Translations under genes and position numbers: made by a program
The notes under the pieces: generated by a model
Told to the model about the DNA's origin: nothing
Database searches by the model: none
What the model saw: the letters and a program-made list of their open reading frames with translations, nothing else
Part shown: positions 57,051 through 64,000 of the stretch, one piece after another
Layout: each line of letters begins with the position of its first letter
How positions within the stretch are numbered: position 1 is the stretch's first letter
NCBI GenBank assembly: GCA_003314535.1
Contig: POSG01000005.1
Location: 62,001 to 126,000 of the forward strand
Origin: Geobacter sp.
GTDB lineage: Bacteria; Desulfobacterota; Desulfuromonadia; Geobacterales; Geobacteraceae
DNA: 64,000 bases
Direction of reading: 5' to 3'

Positions 57051-58163
57051 CTATTCTTCAACGATTCTTCCCAGTCCGACCCCGGGATAGTAGTAGGACA
57101 GGATTTCCCGGTAGGAAAACCCCTCTTCCGCCTGCATCTTGGCGCCCCATTGGCACAGACCTACTCCGTGACCATAGCCTTTACCGGTGAAAACGAAGCC
57201 GTCATCCGCCGTCCGGACCACGAAGTCGGTGCTGCGGATAACGGAATATCCGGCAAGCTTGCGGAATTCCACCGCGGGCAGTACAGTGCTGCCCGATTCG
57301 GAAAGGACCTCGAGATCGGCGATCCTGCCGCTCTGGTAACGGTTAACAGGCCTTATCTCCCTGATCCCGCGCACCTGGTAGCCGCCGGCACGGAGCAGCG
57401 TCTCGACCTTCTTCTGCGCGAGGCTGACCTCCCACTTTGATGACGGGGAACCAGAGCAGTACCTGCATTCCACCCCTCGAAGATAGGGAAGCTTCAAAGC
57501 CCATACATTCTCGGACGCTTCAGTGTGCCCCCCGCACCGGGAATGGAAAAAAGCCTGGACCACTTTTCCGTCGTATATGAGGACTTCATTGCGCGTGGCT
57601 TCTACGGCAGCGGCAGCCCGACCGTCCTCTATGTCGCAGCCGTTGTAAACCTGGTCCAAAACCGTGGACTCCAGGTGATAAGGAAGCTTCTTCCTCGCCT
57701 CTTTCTGGTAAAGAGCATAGGACCGGGCGATTACCGCCTGCGCCTTTACCGCCTCCATGGGCCACTGGGAGGAGATTTCGCAATTGATGAGACCTACCAG
57801 GTACTCTTCCAGGCCTATCTCATTGATTACCAGGAGCCCTTTGCCCGAGGCTATGACTTCCGTTGTCCCGCGATACCCCCTGCCGTTGATTCTCAGGTAT
57901 CCAGGGGAGGAAACCCGCAGGGCCTTTACCCGCACGCCCCCGGCCAGGACGCTGTTTCCGGCCCTCCTGGCAACAAGGGGAAAATCCACATGTATGGCCG
58001 AGCCATTCTCATCCCGGGCCTGGAGTCTCTCGCCGTTGAATCTGACCGTGCCGACATGCTTCTGGATCGCCACCCTGATGGTTACGGGCAGTGCGCAAGC
58101 CGCTCCGGGCGCCATGACGAACAGCGAAATTATTATACAGCACAGATGAAGATAATTCACCAT
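57051..58163 (-). CDS. SpoIID/LytB domain protein (amidase-enhancer/lytic transglycosylase family)
   Basis: The 370-residue exported protein has a signal peptide (about 1-25, LHLCCIIISLFVMAPGAACA). The SpoIID domain (about 120-370) shows GLEEYLVGLINCEISSQWPMEAVKAQAVIARSYALYQ with the catalytic-type Glu, VLDQVYNGCDIEDGRAAAAVEAT, FFHSRCGGHTEASENVW, LPYLRGVECRYCSGSP and GKGYGHGVGLCQWGAKMQ. SpoIID cleaves denuded glycan strands in spore formers. In non-sporulating bacteria such proteins are thought to act in peptidoglycan turnover. ATG at 58163; a TTG three codons earlier is possible. It leads the queA-tgt string. Confidence 0.92.
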   Translation of the reverse strand: MVNYLHLCCIIISLFVMAPGAACALPVTIRVAIQKHVGTVRFNGERLQARDENGSAIHVDFPLVARRAGNSVLAGGVRVKALRVSSPGYLRINGRGYRGTTEVIASGKGLLVINEIGLEEYLVGLINCEISSQWPMEAVKAQAVIARSYALYQKEARKKLPYHLESTVLDQVYNGCDIEDGRAAAAVEATRNEVLIYDGKVVQAFFHSRCGGHTEASENVWALKLPYLRGVECRYCSGSPSSKWEVSLAQKKVETLLRAGGYQVRGIREIRPVNRYQSGRIADLEVLSESGSTVLPAVEFRKLAGYSVIRSTDFVVRTADDGFVFTGKGYGHGVGLCQWGAKMQAEEGFSYREILSYYYPGVGLGRIVEE

Positions 58164-58455
58164 TGCCAACAACCGTTTCCAAACTTGTCGATAAAATCAG
58201 AAAAGAATCGTGAAGTCAACGTATTTGTCTTCCACCCGGCAGACCCCTGACGCAAGGTGCGGCCATTGCCTGCTCCACAGGTCGGGCCTTTGCCGAAACG
58301 GGTATCATAGGAAGTGACTCCTCCCTTGTCAAGCATTTCGACCTTCATCGCAAAGGCAAATCGTTTGCCCGTGCCGAAAATTCGTGTTATAGAAAATGAA
58401 CAGCGCCGCTTCCCCAGGGGACCGGCGAAACAACCCGGGAGATCCTTTTTTGACC
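58164..58455 (-). other. 292 nt divergent region with a possibly structured leader
   Basis: Between the SpoIID gene and the ABC ATPase gene. Besides the minus-strand promoter, the approximately 135 nt leader to the SpoIID gene can pair with itself: on the minus strand ACCC, GGCA and GACCTG segments face a continuous CAGGGGTCTGCCGGGT segment. No known riboswitch consensus was recognised. Confidence 0.35.
58304..58332 (-). promoter_or_regulatory. strong predicted promoter of the spoIID-queA-tgt string
   Basis: On the minus strand a perfect TTGACA (58327-58332) and TATGAT (58304-58309, 5 of 6) are separated by exactly 17 nt. Start of transcription would be near 58298, leaving a leader of about 135 nt. 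Confidence 0.85.
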
Positions 58456-59412
58456 ATGCTGCTGCAGGTAACAGGACTATCGACCCATTTTGCAGTGCCG
58501 GGCGGCACGGTCAGGGCCGTTGACTGCCTGGACTTTTCGCTTGCCGAAGGCAAGACCCTGTCCATCGTCGGCGAGTCGGGCTGCGGCAAAAGCGCCACCG
58601 CTTTCTCGCTGCTCCGGTTGGTGCCTGAACCGGGTAAAATAGTGGCCGGCAGTATCATGTTCGAAGGCCGGGACCTCATGCTCCTCCCTGAAGAAGACAT
58701 GCGCCGGATCAGGGGCAACCGCATTGCCATGATCTTCCAGGAACCCATGACCTCGCTCAACCCCGTATTCCGCATCGGTGACCAGATAGCGGAAGGACTG
58801 CGCCTCCATCGTGGCGTCACGGAGAGCGCGGCGAAAGACATGACGATCAACATGCTGAACATGGTGGGCATCCCGTCTCCCTCATCCCGCTACTATGACT
58901 ACCCCCACCAGCTCAGCGGCGGAATGCGCCAGAGAGTGATGATCGCCATGGCCCTGATCTGCAGGCCCCGGCTGCTGATCGCGGACGAACCCACCACTGC
59001 GCTGGACGTTACCATCCAGGCCCAGATCCTCGAACTCATGGACAGCCTGAAAAAAGAAATGGGCATGAGCCTCATCCTCATCACCCATGACCTGGGCATC
59101 GTGGCGGAACGCTCTGAGCACACGGCCATCATGTATGCCGGCAGGATAGTCGAATCCGGCCCTACCGGGGAAGTGTTGGACAACCCGCTCCATCCCTACA
59201 CCAGCGGACTGCTGGCATCGCTCCCGCAGCATGCCGAAAAAGGCAGGCCGCTCCCGGTGATACCGGGCCAGGTGCCGGCGCTCAATACACCCCTGCCCGG
59301 TTGCGGTTTCTGCGACCGCTGCCCGTCCAGGGAATGGAAATGCGGGCAGGAGGCGCCTCCCCTTAAGGAAATGGGAAGCGGACACTCCGTTCGCTGCTGG
59401 AAATACTCATGA
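58456..59412 (+). CDS. oligopeptide/dipeptide ABC transporter ATP-binding protein, OppD type
   Basis: The 318-residue ATPase has Walker [13 protein letters not shown] (about 39-50), Q-loop [14 protein letters not shown], signature [15 protein letters not shown] and Walker [21 protein letters not shown]. The C-terminal Opp extension [14 protein letters not shown] is followed by a cysteine-rich stretch [18 protein letters not shown], typical of OppD/DppD. It energises uptake of peptides or related solutes, but no binding protein or permease lies beside it. ATG at 58456 is chosen; an ATG at 58396 would add 20 residues without a ribosome site. The partner ATPase overlaps its stop by 4 nt. Confidence 0.9.
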   Translation: MLLQVTGLSTHFAVPGGTVRAVDCLDFSLAEGKTLSIVGESGCGKSATAFSLLRLVPEPGKIVAGSIMFEGRDLMLLPEEDMRRIRGNRIAMIFQEPMTSLNPVFRIGDQIAEGLRLHRGVTESAAKDMTINMLNMVGIPSPSSRYYDYPHQLSGGMRQRVMIAMALICRPRLLIADEPTTALDVTIQAQILELMDSLKKEMGMSLILITHDLGIVAERSEHTAIMYAGRIVESGPTGEVLDNPLHPYTSGLLASLPQHAEKGRPLPVIPGQVPALNTPLPGCGFCDRCPSREWKCGQEAPPLKEMGSGHSVRCWKYS

Positions 59413-60392
59413 CGCAGCCATTGATAGAAACCGTCGATATCAGGAAATCTTTCCCGGTCAGGCCGCAAGCATTCGCACGGCCGCTCAAACTCAAAGCGGT
59501 GGACGGCGTGTCCTTGCGCCTCGAAGAGGGCGACACTCTCGGCCTTGCAGGTGAATCGGGAAGCGGCAAGTCAACCCTTGGGAAACTCCTCCTGGGGCTG
59601 CTGCGTCCGGACGAAGGAGAAGTAATTTTCCGTGGCGCCCCCTTGCATCGTGTTTCAGGGAAGGATCTCCTCGGGTTCAGAAAAGAGGTCCAGATGATCT
59701 TCCAGGACCCCTTTTCGTCACTCAACCCTCGCATGCGGATCGGAGACGCCATTGCCGAACCTCTCACAATTCACGGTCTTGCGGAGCCATCTGCCCGTAA
59801 GGGGATTGCCCGCGATCTGCTGGAAAAAGTCGGGCTCCGCGAGGAACACATGACCCGCTATCCCCATGAGTTTTCGGGCGGACAGCGTCAGCGGATCGGA
59901 ATCGCCCGGGCACTGGCTGTCGCTCCCAGTCTCCTGATCGCCGACGAACCGGTTTCGGCTCTCGACCTCTCGATACAGGCACAGATCATCAACCTTCTCC
60001 AGGACATGAAGAAGCGCTATGCGCTTTCCCTCATCATCATCGCCCACGATCTCTCAGTGCTTCGGCACATGTGCGATCGAATCGCCGTCATGTACCTCGG
60101 CAAAATCGTTGAATCCGGCCGGACCGATGATATTTTCAGAAGATTTCTACATCCCTATACGGAAGCCCTGCTTTCCGCGATACCGGGCATCGGGAAAACC
60201 GGCCGTCAGGCGCCACCGCCTCTTAAGGGCGACATCCCGAACCCGATCTCTCCTCCCCCGGGTTGCCCCTTTCATACCCGATGTCCATATTCACGCCCTG
60301 AATTGTGCGCGTCGGCCATCCCCCCCCTGGAAGAAAAGGAGCCGGGACATTTTGCGGCATGCCATTTCAGTGACGAACTTTTCAGGCACTGA
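59409..60392 (+). CDS. oligopeptide/dipeptide ABC transporter ATP-binding protein, OppF type
   Basis: The 327-residue ATPase has Walker A GESGSGKSTLGKLLLGLLRP (about 49-68), Q-loop MIFQDPFSSLNPRM, signature FSGGQRQRIGIARAL and Walker B LLIADEPVSALDLSIQAQII. The Opp C-terminal extension HPYTEALLSAIP is followed by CPFHTRCPYSRPELC. It forms a heterodimer with the OppD-type product (ATGA overlap). The downstream neighbour is a repeat element, not a permease, so the membrane subunits must be encoded elsewhere. Confidence 0.9.
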   Translation: MTQPLIETVDIRKSFPVRPQAFARPLKLKAVDGVSLRLEEGDTLGLAGESGSGKSTLGKLLLGLLRPDEGEVIFRGAPLHRVSGKDLLGFRKEVQMIFQDPFSSLNPRMRIGDAIAEPLTIHGLAEPSARKGIARDLLEKVGLREEHMTRYPHEFSGGQRQRIGIARALAVAPSLLIADEPVSALDLSIQAQIINLLQDMKKRYALSLIIIAHDLSVLRHMCDRIAVMYLGKIVESGRTDDIFRRFLHPYTEALLSAIPGIGKTGRQAPPPLKGDIPNPISPPPGCPFHTRCPYSRPELCASAIPPLEEKEPGHFAACHFSDELFRH

Positions 60393-60492
60393 TTCATCTC
60401 CTTTTCCGCTCGGCCCGACCAACCGGCTATAAAACGATTTTAATGATGTTTTAATTGGTTCCCGTCCGAAACCCTCAGAAAAACACTATACA

Positions 60493-60756
60493 GTTTCCAG
60501 ATCGGAAAGAGGGGATTTTTGACTCGGCCATTGGCCGATCCCCTGTGGGGACGCCTTCGCGGTCCAGCCAGCTGTGCTGGTTGTCGTCCTGGCAAGAAAC
60601 TTTTGCCCGCAAAAGTTGACAGCGAAGGCTGACAAAACCCAAGGGGTTGCGCGGAGACATACTGAAGTATGTCGCACAAACAAGCCCGCTGATTGACACA
60701 GCCCTTTAGGGTGAGGCCAGCGGCCGAGTCAAAAAGCGCCCTTTCCGGATGGAAAC
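60493..60756 (+). repeat. modular hairpin-rich repeat element, copy 2
   Basis: Ends and core match copy 1 (55748-56016): same outer inverted repeats, the palindrome ACTTTTGC-cc-GCAAAAGT (60599-60616) and the CATAC/GTATG hairpin with a different loop. It carries a module absent from copy 1, made of three tandem hairpins: CGGCC/GGCCG (60525-60537), TCCCC/GGGGA (60539-60551) and CCAGC/GCTGG (60564-60580). It lacks the GCCTCACC arm of copy 1 while retaining the other arm. Confidence 0.85.
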
Positions 60757-60759
60757 TAA

Positions 60760-60788
60760 TTGACAAATCACCGAATGAATAATATAGA
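60760..60788 (+). promoter_or_regulatory. predicted arsR promoter at the edge of repeat copy 2
   Basis: A perfect TTGACA (60760-60765) begins 3 nt after the repeat end. TATAGA (60783-60788) follows after 17 nt, about 36 nt before the arsR ATG. Confidence 0.7.
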
Positions 60789-60823
60789 TATATGCGGATT
60801 TTATTAATCGTGAGGATTTGGCC

Positions 60824-61120
60824 ATGAAGTTTGACAAGAGCAGAAATTACATCTCTGAAGCGGAAATCTGCAAGGTACTGGGCCACCCGGTCCGCTTGAA
60901 AATCGTTGCCGGCCTCTGTTCGCAGGAATGCAACGTAAAGCACATCTGGGAATGCCTTGGTCTCCCGCAAGCAACCGTTTCCCAGCACCTGGCGCTTTTG
61001 AAGAACAAGGGCATCATCGAGGGAAAACGGGAAGGGGTTGAAGTTCATTACAGCGTCATCAATCCACTGGCCAAGAGACTGATCGAAATCATGGATTCAA
61101 TCTGCGAAGTCGCTGGCTGA
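60824..61120 (+). CDS. ArsR-family winged-helix transcriptional regulator
   Basis: The 98-residue protein (MKFDKSRNYISEAEICKVLGHPVRLKIVAGLCSQECNVKHI) shows the ArsR fold: ALGHPxRL-type first helix, recognition helix in GLPQATVSQHLALLKNKGIIEG, and the wing REGVEVHYSVIN. Cysteines in GLCSQECNVKHIWEC (three near helix alpha-3) could bind a metal or act as thiol sensor; the canonical ELCVCDL motif is not exact. ATG at 60824 with GTGAGGA. No target operon adjoins it on the same strand. Confidence 0.88.
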   Translation: MKFDKSRNYISEAEICKVLGHPVRLKIVAGLCSQECNVKHIWECLGLPQATVSQHLALLKNKGIIEGKREGVEVHYSVINPLAKRLIEIMDSICEVAG

Positions 61121-61255
61121 ATCTAAAGCCATGCGAAAGAAGAAGAACTGTCCGACAGCTCTTTTTCACGACTGCCCGCGTAACATATGACATAAACCTT
61201 ATGAGCCCGCTGCATCTCCTCACCTCTCGCCGGGCATAAGGGCCGTCCCCTTCTT

Positions 61256-61285
61256 GTTGGAGAGTGCATGCATTGCCTCTCCAAC
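61256..61285 (+). terminator. hairpin between arsR and the coiled-coil gene
   Basis: GTTGGAGAG (61256-61264) pairs perfectly with CTCTCCAAC (61277-61285); the loop contains TGCATGCA. It lies 10 nt after the end of the convergent coiled-coil gene. There is no U-tract, so it is a plausible but unproven bidirectional terminator. Confidence 0.45.
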
Positions 61286-61294
61286 ACCTGCAAA

Positions 61295-64000
61295 TCACGC
61301 ACCCACCCCGAAGACCGGAATGGCGCCGACCATTCCCGCCCTTGCAGACTGATCTTTGCCCAGGTCCAACCGGTCCATCATGAAACCCACGATCTCAATG
61401 AATTCCATTCCTTCTTCCAACAACTTCTCACAATCTTTCTCGTTCTCGGGCTGGCGTTCAGGAACGTAAACCAGGGTGCCTTTAGTGTCCACCATATAAA
61501 GCGCTATGTACACGCGGGGCTTGCCTTTTTCCTTGACCACGCTCAGAAAGGCGTCGCACGTCCTGGTCGTGTGGTCTTCCATCGCGACCCTGGCCCTGTT
61601 CAGTGACTGGTAAATCTCAACCACGTCGTCAGCCGACGCGACTTCAATGCATTTCAACGACCTGTCGATGGCAAACCGCCCCGGAGTCCCGGACGAAACC
61701 GCTCCGGCGCCACCCTCCATTGTCGTCGACGCATCACCATTCAGGAAAGCAAACGGGTCCTTATCACCCTCAGACCCGGAAATGGTGGCCGTTTCGCCGA
61801 AGTCCGGCCAATCGCTGTCCGAGGTCGGCATGTCAATACCGCCGGCATCCTCCACAGCCAGCAGCTCTTCCGGGTGGAAAACCTCTTCGGCCGCGGAAGG
61901 CGCCGTCTCCAGGGTCTCCGCGGTTGCGCCGTCCGCGTGGGCTGTCGGTTGGACAACAGGCTCCTCCGGCGACAAAGGTTCGGACCCTTCCAGGGAAGCA
62001 TCTCCTTCATCGATCAGGAAAGGTTCGGCAAGTTCTTCAGGCTGCGTTGCCGCTTCCGCAGATTCGGGCTCTGCCACTTCCGCAGCAAGCGACTCCACTT
62101 CGGCCCGGAGACCGGCGACCATTTCGGCATTAGTCCTTTCAACTGCGTCCTTTGCGGCCTTCAGCCGCTCCAGGTCGTTCTTGAGGGCATCGATCCGTTC
62201 CTTTGCATCCCTTTCCTCGGCAGCCTTTTCCGACTCGATCAGCATGACTTCGGCGGTCAATGCCGCGATTTCCGCTGCAGCAACTTCCCTTGAATCCAGC
62301 ATGTTCTCCGTCAGCCTGTCAACCTGCGACCGAAGCAAAGCCAGCTCTTCTTCGGCGGCGGCGGTCTCTTCGATTCTCATTTCATCGAGACGTTCGCCCT
62401 CTATCCATGCCTCGTCAGCCTCCCCCGATTCATGGTCAGCAGCCTCTCCGGCGACAGCGGACTTGAAGCCGGTAATCGTATCAAACAGCATGCGGGAGGA
62501 GGAGCGAATCGAAGCCATGGTTTCGGCAACGGCTCTTTCCGATTTCACAAGGCCGGACGCCAGTTGCAGCACTTGTTGCTGTGCTGCGCAAAACTGCGTC
62601 AAAGCCCTGCGCTCGGCCTCTTCCCTGCCTCTCGCCATTTCGGCTATTTCCGACTGGACCGCGGATAGTTTCTTTGAATGCAGGATTTCGTCATCGGATA
62701 TTTCCTGCTTTGTCTTTTCAAGCTCGGCCCGTTTGGAAGCAAGCTCTTCACGTGACGATGCCTCGAAGGCATTCTTTTCCCACTGCAGCCGCTCGAGCTC
62801 CGCATTGAGAACCGTGGTTTCGTTTGTCGAGCGTTCTTCCGCGGCGGCCTTGTCAGCCGCGACTTCTTCGATTTTCCCTCTCAGCCCGGCTATTTCCCTT
62901 TCCGCGGTTGCCGCTGCTTCTTCCGTTTCAGCCTGGAGACTGGAAAGCCCATCTGACAGGGAGGAGAGTTCGCGTGCGTGCTTTGCAGCCTGCTCACTGC
63001 TTCGCGAGTGCAAAAGCGCCAGTTCCTTTTCCAGCTCTTTTGTTCGATTGGCATGGGAAAGGGTCGCCTGTTCCAGCTGCTCCACATGATCCCGGATTTC
63101 TCCCTGGAGGGCCGAACGCTTCTCGTCCGCTAGCCGCTCCGTCTCATCCTTTTCCGAGAGCAGGCGCTCCAGCTCTGCTTGCAGTTCGTCAATCTCTGCC
63201 GCCATGGCTTCAGAGGCGGTCTTGCCTTCCTTGATCAGTGCGGAGGCACGATCCTTCAGCGTATCCCGCTCAGCTGCAAGGGCATCCGCTTCGGACCTGA
63301 GGCCGGAAAGCTCCTTTTCAGTCGATTCATTGAGTACGTCGATTTCCGACCGCAACGATTCTATTTCGTCACGCAGCGGCCGCGACTCGTTTGCGGCAAT
63401 CGCGGCTGCTTCTTCCTTATCTCCGGCAAGCCGGTCTCGTTCAGCCACGATGGCGGCACGTTCCTGCTCTGACTCCTTGCGCAGACCCTGGATTTCTTTC
63501 TCGAGCCCGTTTATCTCCTCCTTGAGCAAGGCCTTTTCCTCAAGGAAGCGTTTCCTCGATTCCGACATTTCTGCCGTGCGCCGTTTCAAATCCGATTTCA
63601 GGTTCTCCAGCTCTTCTTCGTTCCCCCTTTCACCGGACAATGCCTCCAGTTCCACTTTAAGAGCTGCTATTTCCTTTGCAGCGGCCTTTTCATCAGCAGA
63701 TTTCGCATCTTCAAGGCGGACGAGTTCCGCACGCAAAGCGCCGAGTTCTTCATCCGCGCCCTTTCGGGCTTCCTCAATGTCACCCTGCAGCGACTCTATT
63801 TCCTTTTTCAAGCCGGATGCTTCAGCATCTGCGGAAGCCTTGATCGCGCTGTTCTCGGACTTGAGCCGTTCCGCATCCGCCCTGAGTGGAGCCAACTCAC
63901 GTTGCCTGGACTGCTCCAGTTCCGCGTTTTCTCGTTGCAGCGCCTCGATTTCATCCTTGAGCGCGGAAAGTTCAGCCACTGCAGCCGAGTCATCCTGATT
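61295..64000 (-). CDS. large coiled-coil protein, 5' end outside the window
   Basis: At least 901 residues are visible and the frame stays open to the window edge, so the N-terminus is missing. Nearly 700 residues are charged, Glu/Ala/Lys-rich heptad sequence (LKDEIEALQRENAELEQSRQ and many like it), broken by a segment with AQQQVLQLASGLVKSERAVAETMASIRSS. An acidic linker follows. The C-terminal 130 residues form a small domain with conserved-looking core (AIDRSLKCIEVASADDVVEIYQSLNRARVAMEDHTTRTCDAF; RVYIALYMVDTKGTLVYVPE). I do not recognise it. A structural or scaffold role is possible. GTG at 63979 is an internal in-frame codon rather than a proven start. Confidence 0.75.
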   Translation of the reverse strand, partial: NQDDSAAVAELSALKDEIEALQRENAELEQSRQRELAPLRADAERLKSENSAIKASADAEASGLKKEIESLQGDIEEARKGADEELGALRAELVRLEDAKSADEKAAAKEIAALKVELEALSGERGNEEELENLKSDLKRRTAEMSESRKRFLEEKALLKEEINGLEKEIQGLRKESEQERAAIVAERDRLAGDKEEAAAIAANESRPLRDEIESLRSEIDVLNESTEKELSGLRSEADALAAERDTLKDRASALIKEGKTASEAMAAEIDELQAELERLLSEKDETERLADEKRSALQGEIRDHVEQLEQATLSHANRTKELEKELALLHSRSSEQAAKHARELSSLSDGLSSLQAETEEAAATAEREIAGLRGKIEEVAADKAAAEERSTNETTVLNAELERLQWEKNAFEASSREELASKRAELEKTKQEISDDEILHSKKLSAVQSEIAEMARGREEAERRALTQFCAAQQQVLQLASGLVKSERAVAETMASIRSSSRMLFDTITGFKSAVAGEAADHESGEADEAWIEGERLDEMRIEETAAAEEELALLRSQVDRLTENMLDSREVAAAEIAALTAEVMLIESEKAAEERDAKERIDALKNDLERLKAAKDAVERTNAEMVAGLRAEVESLAAEVAEPESAEAATQPEELAEPFLIDEGDASLEGSEPLSPEEPVVQPTAHADGATAETLETAPSAAEEVFHPEELLAVEDAGGIDMPTSDSDWPDFGETATISGSEGDKDPFAFLNGDASTTMEGGAGAVSSGTPGRFAIDRSLKCIEVASADDVVEIYQSLNRARVAMEDHTTRTCDAFLSVVKEKGKPRVYIALYMVDTKGTLVYVPERQPENEKDCEKLLEEGMEFIEIVGFMMDRLDLGKDQSARAGMVGAIPVFGVGA

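Larger units (their letters stand above)
60393..60823 (+). other. 431 nt region between the ABC ATPase pair and arsR, mostly repeat
   Basis: About 100 nt of AT-rich spacer follows the OppF-type stop without a clear terminator. Then comes copy 2 of the hairpin repeat, directly abutting the arsR promoter. A minus-strand reading frame running through the repeat and into arsR is not regarded as a gene. Confidence 0.7.

Noticed and set aside
60440-61048. 202-codon minus-strand open frame through repeat copy 2 and arsR
   Set aside because: It runs through the repeat element and antisense to arsR. The part similar to a frame in copy 1 (55731-55955, both containing KNPLFPIWK) reflects the shared repeat DNA, not a conserved protein.

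Overview
The window is a 64 kb stretch of chromosome from a GC-rich Gram-negative bacterium. It most likely belongs to the Geobacter group (Desulfuromonadales/Geobacterales). The evidence is an outer-membrane biogenesis cluster in the typical order (lysS, lolCE, lolD, bamA, skp, lpxD, fabZ, lpxA), a PgpH/YbeY/CorC/Lnt/PrfB string, RecBCD, SecDF-YajC with Tgt-QueA, PAS/CxxC proteins, and dispersed structured repeats of a type I associate with Geobacter genomes. There is no rRNA, tRNA, CRISPR array, prophage or intact insertion sequence. Nearly every gene is a housekeeping gene or a conserved hypothetical.

Layout. 1-9.9 kb (minus strand): lipid A and outer-membrane assembly. lysS starts the string, followed by lolCE/lolD (lipoprotein export), bamA and skp (beta-barrel assembly), lpxD, fabZ and lpxA (lipid A acylation). 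An oxidoreductase/aminotransferase pair follows and probably makes a 3-amino UDP-GlcNAc substrate for LpxA. 10-21 kb (minus): a DUF4139-type protein, an EVE protein, a DUF1015 protein and a SPOR-NlpC/P60 hydrolase. Then come prfB with its programmed frameshift, lnt, a CorC-like protein, a DgkA-PAP2 fusion, ybeY and a 7TM-HD c-di-AMP phosphodiesterase. 21.2-24.7 kb: enolase (plus), an AI-2E/PerM transporter (minus) and a PAS-zinc-motif protein (plus). 24.7-33.3 kb (minus): recC-recB-recD. 33.5-35.7 kb: two secreted proteins sharing a C-terminal module, one carrying a C39-like cysteine peptidase domain. 36-39.3 kb: a YtxH protein and cydAB under an Rrf2-type regulator. 39.4-43.8 kb: xseA, xseB, ispA, dxs. 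43.9-49.6 kb: a ParA-like ATPase, a MITE-like repeat, a YibQ-type deacetylase, a cohesin/dockerin-like secreted protein, rubrerythrin and a CDF metal exporter. 49.7-58.2 kb (minus): recJ, secF, secD, yajC, tgt, queA and a SpoIID protein. 58.4-61.1 kb (plus): two oligopeptide-type ABC ATPases without a permease, and an ArsR regulator. 61.3-64 kb (minus): a large coiled-coil protein that runs off the window.

The envelope theme is strong: lipid A synthesis, outer-membrane protein assembly, lipoprotein acylation and trafficking, undecaprenyl-lipid recycling, peptidoglycan hydrolases and Sec secretion account for about half of the genes. The most unusual material is non-coding. There are two copies of a modular hairpin-rich repeat (about 55.75-56.02 and 60.49-60.76 kb), one of which supplies the stop codon of queA. 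There is also a 143 bp MITE-like palindrome at 45.35 kb, a heptamer tandem array just upstream of tgt, and a fabZ promoter whose spacer is an 18 bp palindrome. I saw no complete unknown multi-gene system. The repeat family, the C39-like/shared-module pair and the cohesin-dockerin protein are the best candidates for undescribed biology.
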